Below are positions 14,805 to 24,239 of a stretch of 41,326 bases of DNA, piece after piece. The notes below the pieces were generated by a model. That model was given only the letters and a program-made list of their open reading frames with translations, searched no databases and was not told the origin of the DNA. The stretch is from NCBI RefSeq assembly GCF_937915125.1, contig NZ_CALDMP010000094.1:1-41326 (forward strand). Direction: 5' to 3'. The translations under genes were made by a program, and so were the position numbers. The stretch comes from an uncultured Ruminococcus sp. (GTDB lineage: Bacteria > Bacillota > Clostridia > Oscillospirales > Ruminococcaceae). The first letter of the stretch is position 1; the number at the start of each line of letters is the position of its first letter.

Positions 14805-15677
14805 ATGGGCAAGAATATCATACGCATCGGCAGCCGTGCCAGTCGGCTGGCGGTCATACAGAGTGAACTCATTATGGCGCAGATTCGGCAGATCGCACCG
14901 GATGTGACACTGGAACTTGTGACCATGACTACCACCGGCGATCAGGTGCTGGACAAGACGCTGGACAAGATCGGCGGAAAGGGATTGTTTCTGAAAGAAC
15001 TGGACGCTGCCTTAGGGGAACATCGAGTGGATCTTTGTGTGCACAGTCTGAAGGACGTGCCGGTTGAAGAAAATTCTGCAATGCCTGTGGGTGCCTATTC
15101 TGCGAGAGAAACGCCGGGGGATGTGCTGGTTCTGCCTCAGGGTGTTTCAGAACTGGATCCGGCTCTGCCCGTGGGATGCGCCAGCGCCAGACGGACGCTG
15201 CAATTTCACAAACTACATCCTGAACTGGAGATCAAGCCGGTGCGCGGCAATGTGCTGACCCGACTGGACAAACTGGATCGAGGAGAATACAGTGCGCTGA
15301 TTCTGGCAGAAGCCGGACTGACACGGCTTGGGCTGGCACATCGGATCTCCTATCGCTTCACGCCGGAGGAAATGATCCCGGCGGCTGGACAGGGAATCAT
15401 GGCTGTTCAGGGACGAGCCGGGGAGTATGCAGAGATTCTCGAACAGCTGAACGATCCGGAGGCGGCTTTGTGTGCAAGGACGGAACGGCTTTTATCCCGG
15501 GAACTTGGCGGCGATTGTTCCTCGCCCATAGGCTGCTTTGCTGTAACAGAAGGGGACAGTATGCTGCTGCGTGGTTTTTACGGCGTAGGTGCGACTCCGA
15601 AAAGCGGCAGTATCCGCGGTAAAAAAACAGACGCTGTGCAGCTGGCAAAAGAACTTGCAGCGCAGCTGAAAGCATAA
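14805..15677 (+). CDS. hemC: porphobilinogen deaminase
   Basis: HemC polymerises four porphobilinogens to hydroxymethylbilane. The 290-residue protein begins IIRIGSRASRLAVIQ, contains GKGLFLKELDAAL and VHSLKDVP, and carries the dipyrromethane-cofactor cysteine in LGGDCSSPIG. It is slightly shorter than the roughly 310-residue norm, with a compact C-terminal domain. It sits 12 bases after hemA in a tightly spaced operon. Confidence 0.94.
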   Translation: MGKNIIRIGSRASRLAVIQSELIMAQIRQIAPDVTLELVTMTTTGDQVLDKTLDKIGGKGLFLKELDAALGEHRVDLCVHSLKDVPVEENSAMPVGAYSARETPGDVLVLPQGVSELDPALPVGCASARRTLQFHKLHPELEIKPVRGNVLTRLDKLDRGEYSALILAEAGLTRLGLAHRISYRFTPEEMIPAAGQGIMAVQGRAGEYAEILEQLNDPEAALCARTERLLSRELGGDCSSPIGCFAVTEGDSMLLRGFYGVGATPKSGSIRGKKTDAVQLAKELAAQLKA

Positions 15678-15700
15678 TATGACTGAAAGGAAGAATTGAC

Positions 15701-16684
15701 ATGAATCTGACAAATCGCCCACGCCGTCTGAGAAACGGCGCATTGCTCCGCAATATGGTACGGGAGACACGGATCTCTGCGGATACACTGATTTATCCCA
15801 TGTTTGTTCAAGAGGGTACGGACATCAAGGAGGAGATCACATCCATGCCCGGGCAGTATCGCTGGAGTCTCGACCGTGTGGATGAACTGCTTCAGAATGT
15901 GGTAGATTCCGGCGTGAAAAGTGTGCTGCTCTTCGGAATTCCTGCGCATAAGGATGAGATCGGCAGCAGTGCCTGGGATGCAAATGGGATTGTTCAGCAG
16001 GCAGTGCGTCATATCAAGGCGAATTTCCCGCAGCTATATGTCATCACGGATGTTTGCATGTGTGAATATACATCTCACGGACACTGCGGCATTCTCTGCG
16101 GTCACGATGTGGACAATGACAAGACGCTGGAGGTTCTGGCGAAGACTGCTCTGTCCCACGTACAGGCTGGGGCAGATATGGTTGCGCCGTCAGATATGAT
16201 GGACGGCAGAGTGAAACGGATCCGGGAAGTACTGGATGAAAACGGCTTTTTGAATACGCCCGTTATGTCCTATTCCGTGAAATATGCCTCGGCATTTTAT
16301 GGACCGTTCCGGGATGCCGCCGGTTCTGCGCCGGCATTCGGTGACCGGAAAAGCTACCAGATGGATCCTCACAATGCCAGAGAAGCACTTCTGGAGGCAG
16401 AGCTGGATGTGCAGGAGGGTGCGGATATTCTCATGGTAAAGCCGGGAATGGCATATCTGGACGTGCTGAAAGCCCTGAAAGAACGGTTTCACCAGCCGGT
16501 GGCACTTTACAGCGTCAGCGGTGAATATGCCATGATAAAGGCGGCGGCAATGGCTGGCTATGTGGATGAGGCTGCGCTGATCTGTGAGTCTGCTGTCTGC
16601 ATGTATCGTGCCGGAGCAGATCTGCTTATCACCTATTTTGCCATGGAACTGGCACAGTATATTCGGGAAGGGAGAATCGGATAA
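15701..16684 (+). CDS. hemB: delta-aminolevulinic acid dehydratase (porphobilinogen synthase)
   Basis: HemB condenses two 5-aminolevulinates to porphobilinogen. In the 327-residue protein the Schiff-base lysines lie in MSYSVKYASAFYGPFRDA and ILMVKPGMAYLD. The Cys-rich DVCMCEYTSHGHCGI segment indicates a zinc-type active site. AAAGGAAG precedes the ATG. The TAA overlaps the hemL ATG by one base. Confidence 0.95.
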   Translation: MNLTNRPRRLRNGALLRNMVRETRISADTLIYPMFVQEGTDIKEEITSMPGQYRWSLDRVDELLQNVVDSGVKSVLLFGIPAHKDEIGSSAWDANGIVQQAVRHIKANFPQLYVITDVCMCEYTSHGHCGILCGHDVDNDKTLEVLAKTALSHVQAGADMVAPSDMMDGRVKRIREVLDENGFLNTPVMSYSVKYASAFYGPFRDAAGSAPAFGDRKSYQMDPHNAREALLEAELDVQEGADILMVKPGMAYLDVLKALKERFHQPVALYSVSGEYAMIKAAAMAGYVDEAALICESAVCMYRAGADLLITYFAMELAQYIREGRIG

Positions 16685-17970
16685 TGAAGATCAGACAGTC
16701 GGAACAGTTATTTTCCCGGGCAAAGGAATTGATGCCGGGCGGTGTCAATTCGCCGGTGCGTGCCTTTCAGTCTGTGGGCGGTACACCTCGTTTTATCCAT
16801 CGTGCGAAAGATCAGTATCTGTACGATGAGGATGGAAACGCCTATATTGATTATATCGGCTCCTGGGGTCCCATGATCCTGGGACACAATCCGGATTTCG
16901 TACTGGATGCTGTGCGAGATCAGCTGCAATATGGTCTCAGCTATGGCGCAGCGACAGCGCTGGAAGTGGAAATGGCAGAGCTGATTACGGAAATGGTGCC
17001 ATGTGTGGAGATGATTCGTATGGTGAATTCCGGCACAGAAGCAGTGATGAGCGCTGTCCGTGCTGCAAGAGGTTTCACCGGACGGGATAAAATCGTGAAA
17101 TTTGAGGGCTGTTACCACGGACATGCGGACGCTATGCTGGTAAAGGCAGGCTCCGGCGTCATGACTGCCGGGATTCCCGATTCCAGCGGCGTGCCCCGGG
17201 GCTGTACGGCGGATACCCTTTCTGCGGTATACAACGATCTGGACAGCGTGCAGCAGCTGTTTGAACAGTATCCGGAGGAGATCGCCTGCGTTATCGTAGA
17301 ACCAGTCGCGGCAAATATGGGCGTGGTCGTACCAAAGGAAGGCTTCTTGCAGGGACTGCGCCAGATGTGCGACAAGTATGGTGCACTGCTGATTTTTGAT
17401 GAGGTCATTACTGGGTTCCGGCTTCAGGCAGACGGAGCTGTGGGGTACTTCGGAATTACACCGGATCTGGTGACCTATGGAAAGATCATTGGCGGCGGTA
17501 TGCCCGTAGGTGCTTACGGCGGCAGACGGGATATCATGCAGCTGGTGGCACCCCTGGGGTCGGTATATCAGGCAGGCACTCTCAGCGGCAACCCAGTGGC
17601 AATGCGTGCTGGTATCACGCAGCTGCGATATTTAAAGGAACATCCGGAGGTCTATCAGCAGGTGGACAGCCTGTCCAATCGTCTGCGCAGCGGTCTGACA
17701 GAAATCATCCAGCGGCATCACGCAGCATGTACAGTCAATGGCGTGGGTTCTCTGTCCTGTCTGTATTTCACCGCAGAACCGGTGACGGATTATGCCAGCG
17801 CAAAACAGGCGGATATTGCAGCATTCCGGCAGTATTTCCACTTTATGCTGGATCATGGCAGCTATTTTGGTCCCAGCCAGTTCGAGGCAATTTTTGTTTC
17901 CAATGCGCATACCATGCGTGATATTGAGAAAACCCTGTCGGATGCAGAGGATTATTTTTCCGGCAAATAA
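16684..17970 (+). CDS. hemL: glutamate-1-semialdehyde 2,1-aminomutase
   Basis: HemL is a PLP enzyme that converts glutamate-1-semialdehyde to 5-aminolevulinate. The 428-residue class III aminotransferase-fold protein has the N-terminal MPGGVNSPVRAF, the glycine-rich substrate loop MVNSGTEAVMSAVRAARG, LLIFDEVITGFR, and the PLP lysine in YGKIIGGGMPVGAYGG. It is translationally coupled to hemB. HemA plus HemL give the C5 route typical of this kind of bacterium. Confidence 0.95.
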   Translation: MKIRQSEQLFSRAKELMPGGVNSPVRAFQSVGGTPRFIHRAKDQYLYDEDGNAYIDYIGSWGPMILGHNPDFVLDAVRDQLQYGLSYGAATALEVEMAELITEMVPCVEMIRMVNSGTEAVMSAVRAARGFTGRDKIVKFEGCYHGHADAMLVKAGSGVMTAGIPDSSGVPRGCTADTLSAVYNDLDSVQQLFEQYPEEIACVIVEPVAANMGVVVPKEGFLQGLRQMCDKYGALLIFDEVITGFRLQADGAVGYFGITPDLVTYGKIIGGGMPVGAYGGRRDIMQLVAPLGSVYQAGTLSGNPVAMRAGITQLRYLKEHPEVYQQVDSLSNRLRSGLTEIIQRHHAACTVNGVGSLSCLYFTAEPVTDYASAKQADIAAFRQYFHFMLDHGSYFGPSQFEAIFVSNAHTMRDIEKTLSDAEDYFSGK

Positions 17971-17989
17971 GAAAGAGGAGTGATCTCAC

Positions 17990-19135
17990 ATGAAAAAAAT
18001 CTATAGTCTGATCGGCGGTGCAGCAGGATGCCGCACCAAAACCAAAGGATTGTTGGGATGTCAGATCCTGGTATCTGTTCTTGCAGTTTGTCTGCTGCTG
18101 TCCGATATGGCATCCAGCGGCAGCTTCGGCGCATCTGCCATGCACATTATGGAAGGATATCTTCCGGCAGGCTGGTGTATTGCCTGGGGTGCGCTGTGTC
18201 TGCCGTTCCTGGCGGCAGGTGCAATCAGCCTGAAAAAGAAAATCGCCTATGACGGCAAGGTAAAGCTTCTGATCGCCTTGTCTGCGGCATTCGTATTTAT
18301 CATTTCTTCTCTGAAAATCCCCTCGGTTGCCGGAAGCTGTTCCCATCCCACAGGTACAGGATTGGGTGCAATTCTGTTCGGCCCGTCTATTATGTCCATT
18401 CTGGGTATTGTTGTGCTGTTGTTCCAGGCAATTCTGCTTGCACACGGCGGTCTGACGACACTGGGTGCCAATACATTTTCCATGGCGATTTTCGGTCCCT
18501 TTGTCTCCTATGGTATTTTCCGCCTGATGAAAAAATGCAAAGCACCGGCGAGCCTGGCAGTATTCCTGTCGGCAACACTGGGGGATATGGCAACTTATAT
18601 TCTGACTTCTGTTCAGCTGGCGGCGGCATATCCGGGGGACAATTTCTGGGTATCTGTGGGGAAATTCCTCATGGTATTTGCACCCACCCAGCTGCCCATC
18701 GCCATTGCGGAGGGTGTCCTGACTGTCATTGTCTATGGCGTCATCCAGAAGAACTGCACGAAGGAACTGAAAGCCCTGTCTGTTGTAACAGAGGCAAAGC
18801 CGATGCGCGGTGCACTCTGGGTGAGAAATCTGGTGCTGACTTTCGGTATCATTTTGCTGGTGACCATTCCTCTGGCACTGCTGGGCGGCAGCGCAGAATT
18901 CGGCGGCACAGACGATGCAGCATCCGGTGTTGTTGAGGAAATTACCGGCGGCTACTCCACCTGGATGGATTCTATCTGGGAACCGCCTTCGGGTGAGATC
19001 GAATCCCTGCTGTTCTGCGTACAGGCGGCGATCGGTGCCGGGGTATGCGGTTTTGTGCTGGGACGTATCAGCAAAAAGCCCAAAAAAGAGGAAGAAGATA
19101 CCATTGCCATTACGCCCCAGGAGAGCAGCGTATAA
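17990..19135 (+). CDS. cbiMN: cobalt ECF transporter, CbiM-CbiN fusion
   Basis: This membrane substrate-binding component of the cobalt importer is 381 residues long. The N-terminal hydrophobic segment is followed by ASAMHIMEGYLPAGWC; the MHIMEG stretch is the metal-coordinating N-terminus of mature CbiM, so processing after the signal-like segment is likely. Several membrane spans follow, with SCSHPTGTGLGAI as the CbiM cobalt-site loop. The last about 110 residues are CbiN-like: a transmembrane helix, EFGGTDDAASG, and EPPSGEIESLLFCVQAAIGAGVCGFVLG. CbiM and CbiN are separate genes in Salmonella but are fused in various other bacteria. Confidence 0.92.
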   Translation: MKKIYSLIGGAAGCRTKTKGLLGCQILVSVLAVCLLLSDMASSGSFGASAMHIMEGYLPAGWCIAWGALCLPFLAAGAISLKKKIAYDGKVKLLIALSAAFVFIISSLKIPSVAGSCSHPTGTGLGAILFGPSIMSILGIVVLLFQAILLAHGGLTTLGANTFSMAIFGPFVSYGIFRLMKKCKAPASLAVFLSATLGDMATYILTSVQLAAAYPGDNFWVSVGKFLMVFAPTQLPIAIAEGVLTVIVYGVIQKNCTKELKALSVVTEAKPMRGALWVRNLVLTFGIILLVTIPLALLGGSAEFGGTDDAASGVVEEITGGYSTWMDSIWEPPSGEIESLLFCVQAAIGAGVCGFVLGRISKKPKKEEEDTIAITPQESSV

Positions 19136-19147
19136 AGGGATGATCTC

Positions 19148-19969
19148 ATGAAGCATGTACATCACCATTCCCATTCCCACGGGGAACGGATTCTCATTGA
19201 CCAGATTGCCTATGCCTCATCACTTCGCAAGGTGTCGCCCTTTTTGAAGATTTTTGTATCACTTTACAGCTTGGTGCTGTGTCTTGTCTCCAAGACATAT
19301 CTTGTGAGCATATTGATCCTGATCTGTATGCTGCTTGCCATGACTGCCGTGGGAAAAACACGGTGGCACCATGTGATGCAGCTGATGAAGATTCCTCTTA
19401 CCTTTATTGTACTGGGTAGTGTTATGGTACTGATTCAGATCACCAGGACGCCGCAGGATATGCTATATGCGCTGACTCTGGGACACTGGCACATTGGTAT
19501 TACGTCTGCCAGCCTGGATCAGTTCGGACACTTGTTTGTCCAATGTCTGGCGGCAGTCAGCTGTATGTATTTTCTGTCTGTCACAACACCCATGACAGAG
19601 CTGTTTACTGCTCTGCGGCGAATGCATGTGCCGGCATTTCTGGTGGAGATCATGGAACTGGTGTATCGGTACATCTTCGTGCTCATGGAAATATCCTCCC
19701 AGATACGCAATGCTCAGGAGTGCCGGCTGGGATACAGTACACTAAAAACCGGATTCTATTCCACCGGGCAGCTGATTTCGAACTTGTTTATCCGTGCATA
19801 CCGGCAGGCAGAGCGTACCTATATGGCGATGGAATCTCGCGGTTATACAGGTGACCTGACCACATTGGGACTGGCATATGAAACGAAACCGCAGCTGCTG
19901 ATCGGTTCTGTTGTGTACGGTGTTATAATGACGGTGGTCGTCATTGCTTTAAAAATCTATAATATGTGA
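19148..19969 (+). CDS. cbiQ: cobalt ECF transporter transmembrane protein
   Basis: This is the 273-residue T-component that couples CbiMN to the CbiO ATPase. The N-terminus is histidine-rich (MKHVHHHSHSHGER), possibly metal-binding. The usual hydrophobic helices follow, and the coupling motif region EISSQIRNAQECRLGY ... RTYMAMESRGYTGD contains the two A-R-G-like coupling helices. It starts 12 bases after cbiMN. Confidence 0.92.
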   Translation: MKHVHHHSHSHGERILIDQIAYASSLRKVSPFLKIFVSLYSLVLCLVSKTYLVSILILICMLLAMTAVGKTRWHHVMQLMKIPLTFIVLGSVMVLIQITRTPQDMLYALTLGHWHIGITSASLDQFGHLFVQCLAAVSCMYFLSVTTPMTELFTALRRMHVPAFLVEIMELVYRYIFVLMEISSQIRNAQECRLGYSTLKTGFYSTGQLISNLFIRAYRQAERTYMAMESRGYTGDLTTLGLAYETKPQLLIGSVVYGVIMTVVVIALKIYNM

Positions 19970-20038
19970 ATTTTATTGTCAGTTGGAGTGCAGTCCCTCC
20001 ACTATCAAAATCGAATTGTCACAAAAAGGAGGTTTTCT

Positions 20039-20902
20039 ATGGGTGCAATTTTAGAAGCAAAGCACTTGACCTATGGTTATGAAGAGGGCACACATGCCAT
20101 TGAAGATCTTTCTCTGACAATTGAGGAGGGAAAGACTACGGCATTGCTCGGCGCCAATGGTGCCGGAAAATCCACGCTCTTTCTCCATTTTAATGGCATT
20201 TTACAGCCAGAACACGGGGAAGTGCTGTTTCACGGAGAACCCATCTCCTATAAAAAAGAAGGATTACGGAAGCTGCGGTCAAAGGTGGGAATTGTCTTTC
20301 AGAACCCCGATGACCAGCTGTTCTCCGCTTCGGTCTATCAGGACATTTCCTTTGGTGCTGTCAATATGGGACTGCCGAAGGAAGAGGTACATCGCCGGGT
20401 AGAGGCAGTAATGGAACAGATTGGTATTACAGATTTGCGTGACCGTTCCACCCATTCCCTCAGCTTCGGGCAGAAAAAACGTGTTTCCTTTGCCGGTATT
20501 ATGGTAATGCAGCCGGAAGTGATTATTCTGGACGAGCCGACAGCTGGTCTTGACCCGGTGGGCGTCAGCGAACTGATGCATCTGCTCAAACGGGTCTGTA
20601 AGGAACAGCATACTACCATTTTGCTTTCCACGCATGATATTGACGTTATTCCTGTCTATGCGGATATGATTTATCTCATCGACAAGGGAAAGATTCTGAC
20701 CCATGGCACACCAAAGGAGATTTTTTTGCAGCCGGAGCTTCTGCGCAGTCATCATCTCCGTCTGCCGAGACTCTCACACTTGCTGGAGGTATTGCAAAAG
20801 GAAGACGGTCTTGATGTGGATTTTTCCGAGGCAACCATTTCCGGCGCAAGAAAGCAGATTTTGCAATGTCTGGACGCACTGAAAGGGGAGGATGCAATAT
20901 GA
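20039..20902 (+). CDS. cbiO: cobalt ECF transporter ATP-binding protein
   Basis: This 287-residue ABC ATPase has Walker A GANGAGKST, Q-loop VFQNPDDQLF, signature LSFGQKKRVSFAG, Walker B VIILDEPTAGLDP and the switch histidine in STHDID. AAAAGGAGG sits just before the ATG at 20039, so the longer frame from 19976 is rejected. It ends in an ATGA overlap with the next gene. With CbiMN and CbiQ it completes a Co2+ importer that feeds the chelatase encoded downstream. Confidence 0.94.
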   Translation: MGAILEAKHLTYGYEEGTHAIEDLSLTIEEGKTTALLGANGAGKSTLFLHFNGILQPEHGEVLFHGEPISYKKEGLRKLRSKVGIVFQNPDDQLFSASVYQDISFGAVNMGLPKEEVHRRVEAVMEQIGITDLRDRSTHSLSFGQKKRVSFAGIMVMQPEVIILDEPTAGLDPVGVSELMHLLKRVCKEQHTTILLSTHDIDVIPVYADMIYLIDKGKILTHGTPKEIFLQPELLRSHHLRLPRLSHLLEVLQKEDGLDVDFSEATISGARKQILQCLDALKGEDAI

Positions 20903-22401
20903 AACAGGGAAAAGTCTATTTGCTTGGGGCAGGGCCGGGTGACCCGGAACTGCTGACACGAAAGGGCGAGCGCTGTCTCCGGGAGGCAGATGTTATTGTC
21001 TATGATGCGCTGGCGTGCCCGTCTGTTCTTAATCTGGCGAAGCCTGGATGTGAGCTGATTTTTGCGGGAAAAGTTGCCGGGCATCATTATAAAAAGCAGT
21101 ATGAAACCAATCTTCTTCTGGCAGAACTGGCGAAAAAGGGGAAAACGGTCGTGCGGCTCAAGGGCGGCGATCCCTTTATTTTCGGACGCGGCGGCGAAGA
21201 GGCACAGGTACTTCTGGCACATGGTGTGGATTTTGAAATCGTACCGGGGATTTCATCCTGTTACAGTGCACCGGCATATGCCGGGATTCCTGTGACCCAC
21301 CGGGATTATGCTTCCTCTTTTCATGTCATTACCGGGCACAAAAAAATAGGAAACCAGCCGGAATTGGACTATGCGACTCTGACAAAGCTGGACGGCACGC
21401 TGGTATTTCTCATGAGCCTGACCAATCTGCCCCATATTGCCGCTGCACTAATAGAAAATGGAAAATCCCCGGATACTCCGGCGGCAGTTATTCAGCAGGG
21501 GACAACTGCCCATCAGAAAACCGCTGTGGGTACGCTTTCCACCATTGCAGAGGAGGTACAACGGCAGCAGATCCACACGCCGGCAATGACTGTCATTGGG
21601 AATGTAGTTTCCCTGCGGCAGGAACTGAACTGGTTCGAGCGTGGTTCCTTGTTCGGGAAAAAGGTGATCGCTACGGGCACACCCCAACATGCACGGCTTC
21701 TGGCAGAGCATCTGCGGCAATACGGCGCTGAAACGGAAGAGATCAGTCTGATTGATACCACCAAACCAGTTCCCGGACTGCTGCGTAATGTGGATTGGAA
21801 CGCATACAGCTGGATTGTCCTGACCAGCGGAAATGGTGTGCAGCTGTTCTTTGATGCATTGGTGCAAGATGAGGTGGATCTGCGTCAGCTGTCGCACCTG
21901 AAGTTTGCCGCCATCGGAACGGGAACTGCCAAGGCACTAGCAGAAAAGGGCATCTATGTGGATTGTGTGCCCCAGCAGTTCGAAAGCCGCTATCTGGCGG
22001 AAGCACTCATTCCACAGTTATCCGACTATGACCGGGTTCTGCTCATGCGTGCGGAGAATGGTTCTACGGTGCTACCGGATCTGCTCCAGAATGCCGGAAA
22101 ATCCTTTGATGCAGTGTCACTGTATCGGACGGAAACAAATCTGCAAAAGGAGACCCTGCTGCGTATGGCGTTACAGGATGCAGATTATCTGGTATTTGCC
22201 AGTTCCTCGGCTGTGCGTGCTTATGGGCAGATGCGTGACCCGGAAGCGGCATGTCCGGCAAAGGTGATCTCCATCGGTGCAGTGACCACCAGAACAGCAG
22301 AAGCACTGGGAATTCCTGTAGCATATACCGCAGAAAATGCCACCATAGAAGGAATCACGGACTGTATTTTGCAGGATGCACTGAGTGAGAAAGAGGTATG
22401 A
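20899..22401 (+). CDS. cobA-hemD: uroporphyrinogen-III C-methyltransferase / uroporphyrinogen-III synthase fusion
   Basis: This 500-residue bifunctional enzyme joins two steps. Residues 1 to about 245 are SUMT (VYLLGAGPGDPELLTRKGE, VVRLKGGDPFIFGRGGEE, GIPVTHRD), which makes precorrin-2 from uroporphyrinogen III. Residues from about 250 on are HemD (KKVIATGTPQHARLLAEHL, IVLTSGNGVQLFFDAL, LVFASSSAVRAY), which closes and inverts ring D of hydroxymethylbilane. The order CobA-HemD is a known Firmicutes fusion. The start overlaps cbiO; the stop TGA is two bases before the next ATG. Confidence 0.93.
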   Translation: MKQGKVYLLGAGPGDPELLTRKGERCLREADVIVYDALACPSVLNLAKPGCELIFAGKVAGHHYKKQYETNLLLAELAKKGKTVVRLKGGDPFIFGRGGEEAQVLLAHGVDFEIVPGISSCYSAPAYAGIPVTHRDYASSFHVITGHKKIGNQPELDYATLTKLDGTLVFLMSLTNLPHIAAALIENGKSPDTPAAVIQQGTTAHQKTAVGTLSTIAEEVQRQQIHTPAMTVIGNVVSLRQELNWFERGSLFGKKVIATGTPQHARLLAEHLRQYGAETEEISLIDTTKPVPGLLRNVDWNAYSWIVLTSGNGVQLFFDALVQDEVDLRQLSHLKFAAIGTGTAKALAEKGIYVDCVPQQFESRYLAEALIPQLSDYDRVLLMRAENGSTVLPDLLQNAGKSFDAVSLYRTETNLQKETLLRMALQDADYLVFASSSAVRAYGQMRDPEAACPAKVISIGAVTTRTAEALGIPVAYTAENATIEGITDCILQDALSEKEV

Positions 22402-22402
22402 A

Positions 22403-23827
22403 ATGTATCCGGTTTTTTTGGAAGTAAAAGGCAGAAAATGTACGGTGATTGGTGCTGGAACGGTGGCGCAGCGCCGGATCCTGACGTTGTTGGAACAAAG
22501 CGCTGCGGTAACAGTAATTGCACCGGAACCCATTCCGGCACAGTTGACAAAGCATAAACTGACATATGTACAAAGCCGGTATACGCCGGAACTGCTGGCC
22601 GAGAGTATGCTGGTATTCGCCGCCACAAATGATTCGGCACTGAATGCCGCCATCGTGCGGGATGCCCAGGAGATGAAAATTCTTTCCTCCTCTGTGACAG
22701 ACTGCGCTGAAGTAACACCGGATTTCAGCGTGCCTGCCCAGCGGCATCGGGGCAAAATCACTGCGGCGGTTTCCACGGAAGGCTCTTCTCCTGGTCTGGC
22801 GGCGGCGATCTGCCGGGAGCTTGAACCGAAGCTGGAGGAATATGCCGGACTTTGCAGCATATTAGAGGAACTCCGGGAAGAATGGAAAACGACTGTGCCC
22901 GATGCATATCGGCGCCGTCAGATGCTGAACAGGCTCACGTCGCCGGGAGTGCTCCAGCTGTATCGGGATGAAGGCAGACAGGCATTTCTGGAATATGCGG
23001 CAAAGCTGAGTGATGGGACACTGCCACTGAAAAAGACGGCGATTCTGGCGGTCAGCTTTGGCACCAGCTATGAAAATACCCGGGAAAAAACCATTGGTGC
23101 CGTAGAGCGTGCCATCCAGGCAGCGTTCCCGGAGGCAGATGTATTCCGTGCGTTTACCAGCGGCATGATCATTCGCAAAATGCGCCGCAGCGGCATCGAG
23201 ATTGACACAGTTCCCGAAGCCCTGGAACGTCTGAAAAAGGCAGGATATACCCATGTGTACTGTCAGCCGACCCATGTGATTCCCGGTGAGGAATATGACG
23301 ATCTTTGCCGTGATGCGGCGCAGTTTGCCCATAGCATTTCTGTTTTGCAGATCGGCAGACCGCTTCTGACGGATACCCCGGATTATCCGGCACTGATACA
23401 TGCGCTGAAAGAATCCATTTCCATGTCGGATTCCAAGGCGTATGTGCTCATGGGACACGGTACTACTCATATAGCAAATCAGGCGTATCCGGCGTTTGAT
23501 TATTGGCTGAAACGTTCCGGCTATTCCAATGTATTTGTGGGAACAGTGGAGGGCTATCCCACACTGGACACAGTATTGGAACAGCTGGAGGAAACGGCAT
23601 ATCATGAAGTGGTTTTATTGCCCATGATGCTGGTGGCCGGGGATCATGCCCAGAATGATATGGCTGGAGAGGGTGAGGATTCCTGGAAGTCCATTCTGAC
23701 CAGACATGGTTATCATGTTACGGCACTGCTCCGGGGATTGGGTGAATATCCAGCTGTTCAGGCACTGTATGCCGCCCATGTGGGGGAAATGCTGTGCACA
23801 GAGGAATTTGATACAGAAACGAACTAA
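22403..23827 (+). CDS. cbiK: precorrin-2 dehydrogenase / sirohydrochlorin cobaltochelatase fusion
   Basis: This 474-residue fusion protein starts with a CysG-N/Met8-like NAD-binding domain of about 200 residues (MYPVFLEVKGRKCTVIGAGTVAQRR, VFAATNDSALNAAI, STEGSSPGLAAAI) that oxidises precorrin-2 to sirohydrochlorin. From about residue 210 it continues as a CbiK-type chelatase: KKTAILAVSFGTSYENTREKTI, YCQPTHVIPGEEYDD with a metal-binding histidine, LMGHGTTHIANQAYPAFDYWL with another, and VEGYPTLDTVLEQL. It inserts cobalt in the anaerobic (early cobalt) B12 route; iron insertion for siroheme is a possible side job. It is the last gene before a strong terminator. Later cbi genes are not in the window. 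Confidence 0.92.
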   Translation: MYPVFLEVKGRKCTVIGAGTVAQRRILTLLEQSAAVTVIAPEPIPAQLTKHKLTYVQSRYTPELLAESMLVFAATNDSALNAAIVRDAQEMKILSSSVTDCAEVTPDFSVPAQRHRGKITAAVSTEGSSPGLAAAICRELEPKLEEYAGLCSILEELREEWKTTVPDAYRRRQMLNRLTSPGVLQLYRDEGRQAFLEYAAKLSDGTLPLKKTAILAVSFGTSYENTREKTIGAVERAIQAAFPEADVFRAFTSGMIIRKMRRSGIEIDTVPEALERLKKAGYTHVYCQPTHVIPGEEYDDLCRDAAQFAHSISVLQIGRPLLTDTPDYPALIHALKESISMSDSKAYVLMGHGTTHIANQAYPAFDYWLKRSGYSNVFVGTVEGYPTLDTVLEQLEETAYHEVVLLPMMLVAGDHAQNDMAGEGEDSWKSILTRHGYHVTALLRGLGEYPAVQALYAAHVGEMLCTEEFDTETN

Positions 23828-23835
23828 AATAAAAG

Positions 23836-23876
23836 AAGCAAGCGCCTGGTAATTTGTCCGAACGCTTGCTTTTTTT
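23836..23876 (+). terminator. terminator of the cobalamin operon
   Basis: AAGCAAGCG (23836-23844) pairs with CGCTTGCTT (23863-23871), followed by a T-run. It starts nine bases after the chelatase stop. Confidence 0.9.
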
Positions 23877-23886
23877 AGCGATTTAC

Positions 23887-24225
23887 TTATAGTGCAGCAT
23901 CTCCGGTTTCATCGGTGCGAATGCGGATACATTCATCCACTGTGGAGATAAATATTTTGCCATCGCCCACATTTCCGGTATAGACAATCTCCTTGATGAG
24001 GTGTAGGATATGCTCCACCTCGTCATCTTTGACAACGGTCATCAGGTATACTTTCGGCAGGGTGTTCATCATTACCTCATTGCCCCGATGATAGGCGATC
24101 CAGCCATGTTGGTTGCCGCAGCCGCTAACCTGAAAGATCGTCACGCCCTGTATTCCGGCTTCCAGAAGCTTTTCTTTCAAAGGCTCCAGTTTTTCCGGGC
24201 GAAAAATTACTTCAATTTTTTTCAT
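23887..24225 (-). CDS. glnK: nitrogen regulatory protein PII
   Basis: This 112-residue PII protein begins MKKIEVIFRPEKLEPLKEKL and ends with the ATP-site block VGDGKIFISTVDECIRIRTDETGDAAL. The T-loop reads GCGNQHGWIAYHRGNEVMMNTLPK, with a tyrosine one place off the uridylylated Tyr51 of enterobacterial GlnB. Control by that modification is therefore doubtful and direct ligand sensing more likely. It follows amtB by 14 bases, the usual amtB-glnK pair, where GlnK blocks the ammonium channel when nitrogen is plentiful. Confidence 0.93.
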   Translation of the reverse strand: MKKIEVIFRPEKLEPLKEKLLEAGIQGVTIFQVSGCGNQHGWIAYHRGNEVMMNTLPKVYLMTVVKDDEVEHILHLIKEIVYTGNVGDGKIFISTVDECIRIRTDETGDAAL

Positions 24226-24239
24226 TTCATGTCACCTCG

